Source of the DNA: Trichocoleus sp. FACHB-46
GTDB lineage: Bacteria; Cyanobacteriota; Cyanobacteriia; FACHB-46
DNA length: 64,000 nucleotides
Assembly (NCBI RefSeq): GCF_014695385.1
Contig: NZ_JACJOD010000022.1
Coordinates: 1 to 64,000 of the forward strand
Reading direction: 5' to 3'
Shown: positions 35,567 to 45,661 of the stretch, piece after piece
How positions within the stretch are numbered: the first letter of the stretch is position 1
How the letters are laid out: the number at the start of each line of letters is the position of its first letter
The notes under the pieces: model-generated
Seen by the model: the letters and a program-made list of their open reading frames with translations, nothing else
Told to the model about the DNA's origin: nothing
Database searches by the model: none
Position numbers and translations under genes: made by a program

Positions 35567-37069
35567 TCACAATTGGGCTTGGAGCGGCAGGGTGACGATA
35601 AAGTTAGTGCCTACACCCAGCTCACTGGTAGCTGTAATGATGCCACCTTGCAACTCCGTGAATTTTTTGGCGATCGCTAAACCTAGACCTGTCCCTGGAA
35701 TCCGATCCACATTACTAGCACGATGAAAAGGTTCAAACAAGTGGGGCAAATCTTCAGGAGGGATACCCATTCCTTGATCTTGAACTTGGATGATGGCGAC
35801 ATCACGCTTTTGCTGCAACTCAAACTGAATCTTGGTGTTTGCAGGCGAGTATTTGATGGCATTGGCGAGCAAGTTGCTCAGGACGTGGCGCAGTATCTCC
35901 TCATCTATCGCCACATCTGAGCCATCTCCCTCGTAACTAAAAACAATTTGATGCTCCTTGCCGCTGGTTAGTTGAAACTCCGTGATTAATTCTTGACAAA
36001 AGGCGCTCAAATCTAGAGGGACGGGTGCGACTTGAAACTTGCCAGATTCGGCCTTGCCGATGACTAAAACATCATCCACTAAATGCCCCAGGCGTTTCGT
36101 CGCGTTCAGAATTCGTTGAAAACATTCTTTCTGCTTATTTACCTCAAAAGCCTGAGAATGATCTCGCATTAGTTGAGCGGTCATTTGAATGGCGGTGAGG
36201 GGGCTACGAAATTCATGAGACATCATGGAATAGAACCGAGAGCGTAATTCACTAAGTTCTTTCTCCGTTTCCAGCGCTTTTCGCATCTCCTCAGCTTGTC
36301 TGCGTTCGGTGCTGTCTCGCGCATTCACAATAATCCGAGTCGTGCCGCTGGGCTCAACAAAATGTTTACCACTGGCTTCTAACAGCCGCCAAGAGCCGTC
36401 TTGATGGTGGCAGCGAAATTCCGCCGTTGCAGTCACTCCAGGCTGAGCAATCACATTTTGAAAGGTCTGCCGCACATGAGAGATATCTTCTGGGTGCAGG
36501 TATTTGAAAATATTGGTGGCAGCGATCGCCTCTGGTTCATAGCCAAACAAAGTTTTACTGGAAGGACTAGTGTATTGAATCGTGCCATCAATCGCTAAAA
36601 CCACGATCAGATCGAGGGCATTTTCAATTAGTGACCGAAAGCGTTCTTCATTTTCTCGCAAAGCTTGCTGGGCGGCCCGCCGCGCTTGGCGCTCTTGCGC
36701 TTCCCGCAGTTCTCGCGCGATCGCAGGCACTAGTCGCACCAAATTCCCTTTAATCAAATAATCATGTGCCCCCGCTTTCATGGCAGCCACCGCAATATCC
36801 TCACCAATGGTGCCAGAGACAATAATGAAGGGGATATCCAAGCCTCTGCTTTGCAACAAAGCTAAAGCCGCCGGAGCACTGAACTGGGGCATGGAGTAGT
36901 CGCAAATAATCACATCCCAAGTGGCTCGATCCAGAGCGGCCTGCATCGCCTTCGCAGTATCTACCCGCTCGTAAATGGGATCGTAACCCTGTTGCTCCAA
37001 TTCCAACACCAACAACTCTGTGTCATCTTCAGAATCCTCCACAATCAAAGCTCGCAAGATCTGACCCAT
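35567..37069 (-). CDS. Hybrid receiver-PAS-histidine kinase
   Basis: 500 residues. N-terminal receiver with phospho-acceptor Asp57 (IICDYSMP); a linker helix; a PAS domain (about 135-260) with PAC end (ARDSTERRQAEEM); HisKA with His285 (MMSHEFRSPL); HATPase with NLLANAIKYSP, QDQGMGIPPED and GTGLGLAI. No membrane segment, so cytoplasmic. The inverted order (receiver first) is common in cyanobacterial phosphorelays. It is the third gene of an operon after the ethylene-receptor-like kinase and a CheY-like regulator, 17 nt behind the regulator. A GGGAG box precedes the ATG. Confidence 0.92.
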   Translation of the reverse strand: MGQILRALIVEDSEDDTELLVLELEQQGYDPIYERVDTAKAMQAALDRATWDVIICDYSMPQFSAPAALALLQSRGLDIPFIIVSGTIGEDIAVAAMKAGAHDYLIKGNLVRLVPAIARELREAQERQARRAAQQALRENEERFRSLIENALDLIVVLAIDGTIQYTSPSSKTLFGYEPEAIAATNIFKYLHPEDISHVRQTFQNVIAQPGVTATAEFRCHHQDGSWRLLEASGKHFVEPSGTTRIIVNARDSTERRQAEEMRKALETEKELSELRSRFYSMMSHEFRSPLTAIQMTAQLMRDHSQAFEVNKQKECFQRILNATKRLGHLVDDVLVIGKAESGKFQVAPVPLDLSAFCQELITEFQLTSGKEHQIVFSYEGDGSDVAIDEEILRHVLSNLLANAIKYSPANTKIQFELQQKRDVAIIQVQDQGMGIPPEDLPHLFEPFHRASNVDRIPGTGLGLAIAKKFTELQGGIITATSELGVGTNFIVTLPLQAQL

Positions 37070-37086
37070 GATGTGCTCCCGTCAGA

Positions 37087-37533
37087 TTAAAGTTCTCGGA
37101 TTTGCGGCGTTTCATTGATCAGTAACCAATAAACACCCAGTTGGCGAATCGCTTCCATAAATTGATTAAAGTCCACGGGTTTGCGGATGTAACTGTTGCA
37201 CCCTAAGCTGTAACTTTTAATCAAGTCTTGCTCCTCTTTCGAGGTCGTCAAGATGATGATGGGTAAAACTTTGGTACGAGCCTCACTGCGAAGACGGCGC
37301 AACACTTCCAAACCATCAACTTTAGGCAGCTTCAAGTCCAGCAAAACTAAGGATGGCATGGGGTAGAGATGGCGATCGCTATAGATTCCCTGACCCAATA
37401 AGTAATCTAGCGCTTCGGCTCCATCCCGCTTGACAATGACTTCGTTGGCAATCTGGCAATCCTCAAATGCCAATAAAGTTAACTCTTCATCGTCTGGATT
37501 GTCTTCTACAAGTAAGATTCTTTTTTTGAGCAT
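37087..37533 (-). CDS. Single-domain response regulator (Rcp1-like)
   Basis: 148 residues, receiver domain only. Acid pocket EDNPDDEE near residue 10, phospho-Asp66 (LVLLDLKLP), the ILTTSKEEQD switch Thr and the IRKPVDF Lys. Loop residues and the LGVYWLLINE end resemble Rcp1, the partner of cyanobacterial phytochrome Cph1. Position between two kinases in one operon indicates a shuttle that takes phosphate from the ethylene-receptor-like kinase and hands it to or from the hybrid kinase. Confidence 0.93.
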   Translation of the reverse strand: MLKKRILLVEDNPDDEELTLLAFEDCQIANEVIVKRDGAEALDYLLGQGIYSDRHLYPMPSLVLLDLKLPKVDGLEVLRRLRSEARTKVLPIIILTTSKEEQDLIKSYSLGCNSYIRKPVDFNQFMEAIRQLGVYWLLINETPQIREL

Positions 37534-37561
37534 GGCAGTCTTTTAGATGGCTCTGTAGATC

Positions 37562-39649
37562 TTAAAGGGAGGTGCGATCGCTTTCTGGAGCCAGCGTAAA
37601 GTAAAAGCAAGCTCCCTGCTCTACGGCTCCCTCGGCCCACACCTTGCCTCCATGTCGGTGAATAATCCGCTGCACAGTGGCTAAGCCAATGCCAGTGCCA
37701 GGAAATTCGGTCATGGCATGCAATCGCTGGAAGGCTCCAAATAACTTGTGAGCATACTCCATATCAAAACCAGTGCCATCGTCTCGCACGAAGTAAACAG
37801 GTGTGATTCCTTCTAATGGTAAGACTCCAAACTCAATCCAGGCTTGAGAATGTTTAGAAGTAAACTTCCAGGCGTTTCTCAGTAAGTTGTCGAGCACAAT
37901 CGTTAGCAGTTGAGTGTCACCATAAGCCATCAGGTCAGGGGCGATCGCAAATTCGGCTTGGCGCTCTGGTTGGCCCTGCTGGATCTCGGTAGCAATAGAT
38001 TCGGCGATCGCGCTTAAGTCTACGGGTTGCCAACTCATTTCGCTGCGCGTGACTCGCGACAGATTCAGCAAATCATCGATCAGTTGCCCCATCCGCTGAG
38101 TGCCTGCCCGGACTCGTTGCAAATAATGTTGCCCTTTGGCATCTAGCTGCTCCGCATGGCGCTCTAGCAACGTTTGGCTAAAGCCATCAATACTCCGCAA
38201 GGGAGCCCGCAAGTCGTGCGACACCGAGTAAGCAAAGGCTTCCAGCTCTTGGTTAATGGCTGCCAGTTGGGTAGTGCGTTCCATCACTCGTTGCTCAAGG
38301 TCCTGATTGAGCGCTTTAATTTCTTGCTCTGCACGCTTGCGATCGGTAATGTCGTGAGTCACTTTAGAGAATCCCCGTAGTTGCCCAGTGCGGTCATGCA
38401 GGGCGGTGAGGATGACGTGAGCCCAAAACTGTGACTCATCTTGGCGCATGCGCCACCCTTCTTCTTCAAAGCGGCCTGTTGTTGTAGCGATCTGTATTTC
38501 TTGCTGGGCCTTAGCGTGCGAGTTGCTGGCATCCGGATAAAAGCGAGACAGTGATTGACCAATGATGTCTGGGGCTTGGTAACCCAGAATTCGCTCTGCA
38601 CCACTGTTCCAACTGGCGACTTGGCCATCAGCACTCAGCATCACAATGGCGTAGTCTTGCACACCTTCTACAAGCAAACGAAAGCGCTCTTTACTTTCCC
38701 ACAAGGCGATTTCTGCCTGTTTGCGCTCGGTGACGTCGAAGCGGATTGCCAGATATTGAAAGGGTTTACCCGCCTGGTCTAGAAACGGCACAATAGTCGT
38801 ATCGACCCAGTATTCGCTACCATCTTTAGCCCGATTCTGAATTTCCCCGTGCCACACTTTGCCACTGCTAATCGTGGCCCAAAGAACTTGAAAAAACAGC
38901 GAAGAATGATGCCCCGAATTAATAATGCGGTGGTTTTGGCCTAGCAACTCGGCTTTAGAGTATTTCGACAGCTCACAGAACTTGTCATTGACATAGTTGA
39001 TGGTGCCGTGGTGGTCTGTTGTCGCGACGATCGCGGCTTTATCTAGGGCAAATTTAATATCTGATAACTCTTTGAGCGATCGCCGCAATTCTGTTTCCAC
39101 TCGGCTACGTTCCGCAATTTCACTTTTGAGCTGTTCGTTTAATTGCAGGAGGGTCGCGGTCCGTTCGTCCACTCGTTGCTCTAGCTCGGCATTCAAGGTG
39201 CGCACACAAGCTTCTGCCTGCTTACGCTCTGTCACTTCATTCGACAAAGCCAGGTTCACGGCTGCCAGTTGACTGGGGCTGGATAAAGCCAGGGCTTGAG
39301 GTAGTAAGGGAAATAAGGAAGCGGCTGTGCCTACGGAAGCCAAAGCCGTGATCGCCTTCACGAGACCAGCCAGCCAATAGACTGGATGCCATAAAGTCCA
39401 AATGTCAATGATGTGGGTCGTGCCACAAGCAACAATAAACAACCCAAACATCCAAAAAATCCAGTCAAAAGGGATATCTCGTCGCTTATGCACGAAATAC
39501 ACCAGCATGATCGGAATCGAGTAATAAGAGAGGGCGATCAGGGCATCTGAAACTAGATGCAGTCCGACTAAGCCTGGTCTCCAGAGGTAGCAGTGGCCGT
39601 GAGGCATAAATCCGCTGGAAGCCAGCAACACGTTAAAAAATTCCGACAT
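37562..39649 (-). CDS. Ethylene-receptor-like histidine kinase (ETR1-type binding domain-PAS-PAS-HisKA)
   Basis: 695 residues. The first ~110 residues form three membrane helices with every copper/ethylene residue known from plant ETR1: Asp35, Tyr42, Ile72, Cys75 and His79 ([12 protein letters not shown] and [14 protein letters not shown]), equivalent to Asp25, Tyr32, Ile62, Cys65 and His69. A coiled coil and two PAS domains (about 195-320 and 320-440) follow, then a phytochrome-type kinase with His478 ([10 protein letters not shown]) and HATPase motifs NAWKFTSK and GTGIGLATV. Synechocystis SynEtr1/UirS has the same head but a GAF photosensor; here that GAF is replaced by PAS domains. It is the first gene of a three-gene phosphorelay operon and is divergent from the subtilase gene. 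Confidence 0.92.
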   Translation of the reverse strand: MSEFFNVLLASSGFMPHGHCYLWRPGLVGLHLVSDALIALSYYSIPIMLVYFVHKRRDIPFDWIFWMFGLFIVACGTTHIIDIWTLWHPVYWLAGLVKAITALASVGTAASLFPLLPQALALSSPSQLAAVNLALSNEVTERKQAEACVRTLNAELEQRVDERTATLLQLNEQLKSEIAERSRVETELRRSLKELSDIKFALDKAAIVATTDHHGTINYVNDKFCELSKYSKAELLGQNHRIINSGHHSSLFFQVLWATISSGKVWHGEIQNRAKDGSEYWVDTTIVPFLDQAGKPFQYLAIRFDVTERKQAEIALWESKERFRLLVEGVQDYAIVMLSADGQVASWNSGAERILGYQAPDIIGQSLSRFYPDASNSHAKAQQEIQIATTTGRFEEEGWRMRQDESQFWAHVILTALHDRTGQLRGFSKVTHDITDRKRAEQEIKALNQDLEQRVMERTTQLAAINQELEAFAYSVSHDLRAPLRSIDGFSQTLLERHAEQLDAKGQHYLQRVRAGTQRMGQLIDDLLNLSRVTRSEMSWQPVDLSAIAESIATEIQQGQPERQAEFAIAPDLMAYGDTQLLTIVLDNLLRNAWKFTSKHSQAWIEFGVLPLEGITPVYFVRDDGTGFDMEYAHKLFGAFQRLHAMTEFPGTGIGLATVQRIIHRHGGKVWAEGAVEQGACFYFTLAPESDRTSL

Positions 39650-39808
39650 AGCATGTTTTCTGGGGGCTTGCTTTTATTCTCAACGCTTCCCTTTGGATAG
39701 GGAAAAGAACCTTGCGGAAAATCTCTGCTTGCAGTTGATGCCTGTTAAGGGACTGTATCAATCCGTACAGATCCAAGGCCAGATTCAACTCTCTCACAAG
39801 TAGCCCCC

Positions 39809-42046
39809 ATGCTAGAGCCTCTACCACTAGACTCCCAAGTTCTGTCTCATTTTGCCCTTCCTTCCAACTCAACTGCCATCTTAGCGGGAGAAACAGATCC
39901 GAATTTAGGGGCATCGCCTTTAGGCCACCGTCAGGCTGGGCACGATGCCCTCAGTTTTGCACTGGAGAATTGGTCATCCGTACAGCCCATTCTTGCTGAT
40001 GCGAGCAGATTTCGCAGTGAGGTGTTTAGCGCTCGTTTAGAAGCGCTGCCCTTTCCAAAAACACCAGCAACATCCAACCCAGTCACCCCGCTAAGCACTT
40101 ATGAGCTAGACACCTTAAGTGGTAGCTCCAACTTTAGTGGTTTCGTAGATAGCTACAATCCTCAGGATATCTACTACTTCCAGCTAGACACGACCAGCGA
40201 CCTTGATCTCAGCCTTACTAACTTAGCGACTGACGCGGATCTGTACCTAGCGCAAGATACTAATCAAAATGGCGCGATCGAAACTGATGAGATTATTGCG
40301 TCGTCCATTGAGGGTGACACCACTTCAGAAGCGATCGCTCTCACAGGGCTAGAAGCTGGAGACTACGCAGTGATTGTGGAGCAGTACAGTGGCGGCACGA
40401 GCTATAGCTTAAACCTCAACGCTGATGCAGCAGGCAACACGCTATTTGAAGCCAGGGATTTAGGACTTTTAATCGGCACGAGCAGCTATAGAGACTTTGT
40501 CGGCAACTCCGATCCTCAAGACTTCTATCGCTTCTCCTTGGAGGATACCAGCAACCTCAACTTAAGTTTGAGTGAGTTAGAGAACGATGCCGATCTCTTC
40601 CTATTCCAGGATCTTAACGACAATGGCCTGATGGACGATGCTGAAGTTTTGGCTTCCTCCTTAGCCTCAGACAGTCAGCCAGAAATAATTAATTTTGGTA
40701 GTTTAGCTGCTGGTACTTACTCAGTACTGATCGATCAATATATTGGCGACACCAACTACAACTTCAGTTTGACTGCCTCCCCACTCGTGCAAACCGTTTG
40801 GGGCTCTCTAGAAGCAGATACCTTCACAGTGATACCAGGTGCGAGTCGCATGGTTTTCTCTGGCAATGGCAATCTGGAGTTTGGCACTGGCGAATATGAT
40901 CTGCTGGATCTTTCCCATTTGCTGTCAACGGATGTAACCTTCAATCTAGCAACAACTACCGGTGGGGGCTTACTTTACGATCCTGGCAATGGCGATCGCC
41001 TCTTTGATGCTTTGACTTTAGGAGATGGTCGCGAAATTTTATTTGAAAGTATCGACAGCATTGCTTTCGCTGACACAACTTTCGATTTATCCGTGACCCC
41101 TAACGATCCACTCTTTAACGAACAGTGGAACCTCCATATGATGGGTGTGCACAATGCTTGGCGTTTTACCACTGGCTCAGAGGAAGTGCTAGTGGGCGTT
41201 CAGGATTCAGGTTTAGGCGTGGATGCTGACGGGTTCTTACATCCAGACCTCAGGACCACAACCATTTTTTCAGACAACTACAACGATGATTCAACAGATC
41301 TATCACATGGCACAGCGGTTCAGAGCATTATTGCTGCCAATGCCAATAACGGTATAGGTATGAGCGGTATCAACTGGAATTCCAGCGTCATCAACATTGA
41401 TGTGCTGGGAGGAGAAACGGGTGACTACAGCTTAGCTGAAGCGACCGCAGCCATGATTGCTGAAGCTGCGCGCCAAGGCCAACGTTTAGTCATTAACATG
41501 AGTCTGGGAGGTGGTGGCCTTGAGCCTGACTTTGAAGCACTGGTCGCGAATCACCAGGAGGATGTACTGTTTGTCATCGCTTCGGGTAATGGTGATCAGA
41601 ACAGTCTTCTCTATCCCGCTCAACTCGCGGCGCGTTACAACAACGTCATCGCTGTTGGAGCTTCTTGGGGCGCAGAAGACATGTATGGCAATTCTCAAAC
41701 CCCAGGCACTCGGATTTCTTATCCTGACTTTTGGGGATCTAATTATGGTGAAGGTTTAACGTTGATGGGACCGTCTGAAGTCATTGCCACTGGTGCAACT
41801 CCAGCCGACGCAGGCACAAACTTCGGCTACGAAACTCAATTTAACGGTACATCTGCTGCCACCCCCAATGTGGCTGGAGTGGCGTCCTTGGTTTGGAGCG
41901 TCAACTCTGAGCTCACAGCAACTCAAGTCCGGGAAATTCTGTCAACCACTGCCTATGATCTAGGAGATCCTGGTTATGACGAAGAATACGGCGATGGATT
42001 TGTTAATGCAGACGCAGCGGTGCGGCGAGCGATCGCATTAGCCTAA
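39809..42046 (+). CDS. Subtilisin-like (S8) peptidase with two PPC domains
   Basis: 745 residues. No classical signal peptide is seen at the N-terminus. Two pre-peptidase C-terminal type beta domains occur before the catalytic part (about 95-215 and 215-330), each with acidic DxDLYLxQDxNxNG-type, Ca-binding-like loops. The S8 domain has Asp466 (QDSGLG), His500 (LSHGTAV) and Ser682 (NGTSAATPNVAG). It is probably exported by type I or another non-Sec route, then degrades extracellular protein. The following gene encodes a PrcB-like lipoprotein, the class known to stabilise a subtilisin-like protease complex in Treponema, so the two may form a complex. Confidence 0.9.
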   Translation: MLEPLPLDSQVLSHFALPSNSTAILAGETDPNLGASPLGHRQAGHDALSFALENWSSVQPILADASRFRSEVFSARLEALPFPKTPATSNPVTPLSTYELDTLSGSSNFSGFVDSYNPQDIYYFQLDTTSDLDLSLTNLATDADLYLAQDTNQNGAIETDEIIASSIEGDTTSEAIALTGLEAGDYAVIVEQYSGGTSYSLNLNADAAGNTLFEARDLGLLIGTSSYRDFVGNSDPQDFYRFSLEDTSNLNLSLSELENDADLFLFQDLNDNGLMDDAEVLASSLASDSQPEIINFGSLAAGTYSVLIDQYIGDTNYNFSLTASPLVQTVWGSLEADTFTVIPGASRMVFSGNGNLEFGTGEYDLLDLSHLLSTDVTFNLATTTGGGLLYDPGNGDRLFDALTLGDGREILFESIDSIAFADTTFDLSVTPNDPLFNEQWNLHMMGVHNAWRFTTGSEEVLVGVQDSGLGVDADGFLHPDLRTTTIFSDNYNDDSTDLSHGTAVQSIIAANANNGIGMSGINWNSSVINIDVLGGETGDYSLAEATAAMIAEAARQGQRLVINMSLGGGGLEPDFEALVANHQEDVLFVIASGNGDQNSLLYPAQLAARYNNVIAVGASWGAEDMYGNSQTPGTRISYPDFWGSNYGEGLTLMGPSEVIATGATPADAGTNFGYETQFNGTSAATPNVAGVASLVWSVNSELTATQVREILSTTAYDLGDPGYDEEYGDGFVNADAAVRRAIALA

Positions 42047-42059
42047 GCCTTGCTGATTC

Positions 42060-42120
42060 AGATCCCTTCCTATCTTTGTTAGACTTCCTGTCTTTAGTTG
42101 GAAAGGAAAAAAAGGGATCT
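42060..42120 (+). terminator. Long stem-loop after the subtilase gene
   Basis: AGATCCCTT at 42060 pairs with AAGGGATCT ending at 42120, with inner TTCC/GGAA pairings. The downstream bases ATTAAAATC are only mildly U-rich, so it may attenuate between the two genes and not fully stop transcription. Confidence 0.5.
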
Positions 42121-42168
42121 ATTAAAATCGCCCCCTAGCAAGCCCTTAGCAAGTGTGAGGTCTTCACC

Positions 42169-42831
42169 ATGCAGCAAATCTGGTTTTCCCAGTGGTTGAG
42201 ATTTCCTCCGGGCCAGTTTTGGTTACCACTATTAATCAGTGGGCTAGCGATCGCCTTGGTCAGTTGCAATTCGCTGGCTACAGCTCTTTATCCAACTGCT
42301 CCAACGAGTCCAACCAAGTCAACCCCAATTATTTCAACACCAATTATCTCAGTGCCGACTAGTTCAACAATTGACGCCTCAGCCAAACTGACCACCATGA
42401 AGACATCCATTCCCTTTCAGGTATTGCGGGTTGGGTCCAATCCTTTGTCTCAAAGTATGACGACTCAACCCAAAGTTTTAGTATTTCAAAATCAGCAGGA
42501 TTGGTCTAAGTTTTGGAACCGCAGTTCTTCGCTCGATTTAAATTTACAAAAACCAACGGCTCCCAGCGTGGATTTTTCGCGGCATCAGGTGATTGGGCTA
42601 ACCTCAGGTTCTCACTCAACAGGAGGTTTTAGTATACAAATTGACCGAATAGAAAAGGTGGTAATGCCTCAGCGTGAGGAATGGGTGATTCATTATACAG
42701 AGAAGGTTCCAGGTGCAGACTGTTTTGTGACTCAGCAGACAACAACCCCAACAGTTTTTCTTTTGACAGCTACTTCCGATGCTCCTATTCGTATGCAGGG
42801 AAAGACTATCTCAGAGTCTTGTAATAGTTAG
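42169..42831 (+). CDS. PrcB-like lipoprotein
   Basis: 220 residues. Signal sequence with lipobox LVSC (Cys at about residue 33), then a Thr/Pro/Ser-rich linker and a C-terminal PrcB_C-like beta domain: VLVFQNQQDWSKFW, HQVIGLTSGSHSTGGFSI and VPGADCFVTQ. A GAGG box lies 8 nt before the ATG. Family proteins assist the folding or stability of a surface protease complex. It lies 122 nt after the S8 peptidase gene on the same strand, supporting that link. Confidence 0.82.
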   Translation: MQQIWFSQWLRFPPGQFWLPLLISGLAIALVSCNSLATALYPTAPTSPTKSTPIISTPIISVPTSSTIDASAKLTTMKTSIPFQVLRVGSNPLSQSMTTQPKVLVFQNQQDWSKFWNRSSSLDLNLQKPTAPSVDFSRHQVIGLTSGSHSTGGFSIQIDRIEKVVMPQREEWVIHYTEKVPGADCFVTQQTTTPTVFLLTATSDAPIRMQGKTISESCNS

Positions 42832-43046
42832 CAGCTTTCTTGGAAAATTCGAGAAACATTCACTCTCAAGATGGAGTCTCACAAACAGTGGTAATGAATT
42901 TAACTTGTTTTTTATTCACTTCCTCTATCCCAAGTTTGAAGAAATTAGCTTATATTAACTAGGGTTTGCATCGAATTACTCAAGCTGATCATTATTCTAG
43001 TTACAACTCATCTAGCCGCACTGTTTGGAGTGAGGAGATTTACGGA

Positions 43047-44237
43047 ATGACATCTGGACATACCCCTGCCTTCCTGATTCAAGGACTACGGCATTTGATT
43101 CGATTGGGAGGGCGTCACTGGTGGGTATCTGCCCTAATTTGGCTAGCCATGATTGTGCCCGCGCAGGCGGCTCTAGACTTACGAGTTGCGGTTGAAGAAG
43201 GCAAGCAGCAGGTCGGAGTGGCTAGCTCTACAAAAGCCTTGATCAAAGATGGTAACGGACGAATCTTAGGAGAACTCGCTCCAGAGCAATCTTTGAGTGC
43301 TGCCTTAAGTGCAGGTGGTGTGTCCCTGCAAGGACAGTGGCAGGCAGGTCAGATTTGGGTGGAGCCCACAGAAGGTGGCTATGTCTGGATTGGCGATCGC
43401 TGGTATCGCGGACGGGCATTTCTGGTTCCCACTGCTAAGGGTCTCACTGCTGTTAACTATGTGGATCTGGAGCAATATCTCTACAGTGTCGTTGCGGCTG
43501 AGATGATTCCGAGTTGGCCCCAAGAAGCTCTGAAAGCTCAAGCGATCGCGGCTCGTTCTTATGCTCTCTATCAACGGCAAAGTTCTGCTAATAGTATTTA
43601 CGATGTCGGCGATACACAAGCATGGCAGGTTTATGAGGGAGTTGCCAAAGAAACCTCCACTACCCAAGCCGCAGTCAACGCCACCGCTGGTCAAGTTCTG
43701 ACTCATAGTGGTCGCATCATTGAAGCAGTGTTCCATTCTTCCTCTGGTGGACATACAGAAAACGTGGAAGATGTCTGGAAGCAACCGCTGCCTTACCTGC
43801 GTGGCGTGCAAGACTATGACCAAGGCGCACCCGTTTACCAATGGACTAAGACTTTTTCCAACTCCGAACTGAGCAACCGCATCTCTGGAGTGGGGAATGT
43901 AATCTCCATGCAACCCGCCCGGACAACGCCTCAAGGTCGCATTGTCACCATGAAAGTCGTCGGTGATGCTGGAAGCCGCACCATCAGCGGTAGTGCCCTC
44001 CGAGATGCTTTGGGTCTTAGAAGCACGCTGTTTACTGCTACTGCCGTTTCTGGTTCCGCTGGCACCAAGAGCAGCAGTTCGCTACCAGGATTCCAAATCT
44101 CAGGTCGTGGCTTTGGTCACGGCTTAGGCATGAGCCAATGGGGAGCCCATAACCTAGCTCAGCGTGGTTATAACTATCAACAAATTGTCTTGCATTACTA
44201 CAAAGGCACCGCCCTCGCCAGAATTCAAGTGCAATAG
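43047..44237 (+). CDS. SpoIID/LytB-domain protein (peptidoglycan-acting)
   Basis: 396 residues from the ATG at 43047, which has GAGGAG 10 nt upstream; a TTG 81 nt earlier lacks one. A signal peptide (about 1-47, ending AQAALD) is followed by the SpoIID domain: VDLEQYLYSVVAAEMIPSW with the catalytic Glu, QAIAARSYALYQ, the AVFHSSSGGHTE loop and a C-terminal GRGFGHGLGMSQWGA. SpoIID enzymes are lytic transglycosylases that act on denuded glycans. In cyanobacteria, which do not sporulate, related proteins are thought to remodel the periplasmic wall. Confidence 0.9.
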   Translation: MTSGHTPAFLIQGLRHLIRLGGRHWWVSALIWLAMIVPAQAALDLRVAVEEGKQQVGVASSTKALIKDGNGRILGELAPEQSLSAALSAGGVSLQGQWQAGQIWVEPTEGGYVWIGDRWYRGRAFLVPTAKGLTAVNYVDLEQYLYSVVAAEMIPSWPQEALKAQAIAARSYALYQRQSSANSIYDVGDTQAWQVYEGVAKETSTTQAAVNATAGQVLTHSGRIIEAVFHSSSGGHTENVEDVWKQPLPYLRGVQDYDQGAPVYQWTKTFSNSELSNRISGVGNVISMQPARTTPQGRIVTMKVVGDAGSRTISGSALRDALGLRSTLFTATAVSGSAGTKSSSSLPGFQISGRGFGHGLGMSQWGAHNLAQRGYNYQQIVLHYYKGTALARIQVQ

Positions 44238-44305
44238 AGCTGTTTTCCTGAGTTAGAACGTCTTCTAGCGGGCACACAGGAGTTAGCCAGAAATTAAGAT
44301 TTAGG

Positions 44306-44345
44306 AGCTAGAAGCCAGCACCAAGCCAACTTCTAGCTTTTTTTA
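44306..44345 (+). terminator. Rho-independent terminator of the SpoIID-like gene
   Basis: 9-bp stem AGCTAGAAG/CTTCTAGCT (44306-44314 with 44330-44338) with 15-nt loop, followed by a T-run to 44344. Confidence 0.9.
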
Positions 44346-45230
44346 AGGTCTATCTTGCAAGTCTTGAGCCAAAGCTAAAGTTGCATAGCTGACTAACTCG
44401 TTTAACCGAGAGTTGTCGATTTGATGACGCTGGGCGATCGCCTTGGCGGGTACTCCAACAGCCACTGAGTAAGGAGGAATATCTTTGGTGACTACTGCAC
44501 CTGCCCCAATTACGCTACCGCGATGAATGGTCACCCCATCCAGCACTCGGACGCCGCTGCCTAACCAGCAATCATCTTCTATAACAATTCCTTTGGCAGT
44601 CACACCTTGATCACGAATTTTTTGTGATGGATTGCCAAAGTCATGATTGCTGGCATAAATACCAGAATGCGAAGCGATAAGGCAGTCTTTGCCAATGATG
44701 ACGTGACCAGGCCCAGCGATACAGGTGTAGGGGCCAATATAAGTTTCTTGGCCAATCTCTACATAGCCGTGGTCATGAGATTTAATATCAACACCGCGAT
44801 CCAGACAGGCATGCTCAGCGATGATCAGTTGGCTATTTTGACCAGCACTACTTAAGCGAGTTCCCCGGCCTAAGCGGGCTCGGCAACGAACTAAAATTGT
44901 ATTATTTTGACCCGAGCTATCCAATTCAACATTTCGTCTAATTTTTACTTGTTCTTCAATACAAATCTTGTTATCTTTGCCCGAATTATTGAAAGTAGCT
45001 CCGCGATCGACGTTAACTCGGTCACCGATTTCAATGCCAGCAGTACCCTTAAATCCAACGTCTTTTTGAATTTGTACCGCACTCCCTAAGCGGCCTAAAA
45101 CATTACGGTAGAGCCATTCGCGGAGTTTAATTCCTAAGGAAAAGGGGATTCCCTCTAAAGGAGCTATCACAAGAGATTCTTTATGGCGTAACCATCGAGT
45201 TAAAACAGGTAGATGCTCTTCGGCGTTCAT
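44343..45230 (-). CDS. Left-handed beta-helix acyltransferase (hexapeptide family)
   Basis: 295 residues. From about residue 60 onward the sequence is a long run of [LIV]-G-x-x hexapeptide turns (IEIGDRV, VEIGQETYIGP, VIIGKDCLIASHS, IVIEDDCWLGSG) ending in the classic IGAGAVVTKDIPPYSVAVGVPAK. The SHD and SNHDF residues match the active site of O-acetyltransferases such as those of the WbbJ/LacA group. It probably acetylates a sugar in surface polysaccharide; the acceptor is unknown. It converges on the SpoIID gene. Confidence 0.87.
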   Translation of the reverse strand: MNAEEHLPVLTRWLRHKESLVIAPLEGIPFSLGIKLREWLYRNVLGRLGSAVQIQKDVGFKGTAGIEIGDRVNVDRGATFNNSGKDNKICIEEQVKIRRNVELDSSGQNNTILVRCRARLGRGTRLSSAGQNSQLIIAEHACLDRGVDIKSHDHGYVEIGQETYIGPYTCIAGPGHVIIGKDCLIASHSGIYASNHDFGNPSQKIRDQGVTAKGIVIEDDCWLGSGVRVLDGVTIHRGSVIGAGAVVTKDIPPYSVAVGVPAKAIAQRHQIDNSRLNELVSYATLALAQDLQDRP

Positions 45231-45526
45231 AGCTAAGTCTCATTTCAGATAAATATGCAAACAATGATTCACGACAATTCGTGAGGTGAATTGCCAGCCT
45301 CCAGGGCAAGGTTGAGGCTCAAAATTGATGCGACTTTAGGTGATTGAGCAAAGACTAAGTTCTGACTCTCAGCCTAGGGTGATTTTCAGCGATCGCAGAT
45401 ACCAAGGGCGATCGCTAACCATAAAAATAAGGCTGAAGCTAGAGAGCTAATCAGAACTTTGCTCTCCCTAAAAATCAGATGAGTTATTCACCAACTCATG
45501 AATAAAACTTTAATCACTGAGCCCGT

Positions 45527-45661
45527 CTAAGGCGGAGTGTCGCCAACTTCAGCCATCACATTGAAGTTAGCCATGGGGGCAAACAAATAAATGCTGCCTC
45601 GATTGCTATAGCGGCTCTGTTGTAACCAATGATCTACAGCTAGGGCCATGAAAAGAAACAT
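45527..45661 (-). CDS. Possible 44-aa small protein
   Basis: ATG at 45661, TAG at 45527-45529. The peptide opens MFLFMALAVDHWLQQSR, then an aromatic/Gly segment with IYLFAPMANFNVMAEVGD. No strong Shine-Dalgarno. Composition looks protein-like (hydrophobic start, aromatic core), and the gap is otherwise empty, but length alone could arise by chance. Confidence 0.35.
   Translation of the reverse strand: MFLFMALAVDHWLQQSRYSNRGSIYLFAPMANFNVMAEVGDTPP

Noticed and set aside
42966-43046. Upstream TTG start for the SpoIID/LytB gene
   Set aside because: It would put 27 polar residues before the signal peptide; the ATG at 43047 has GAGGAG at the right distance.
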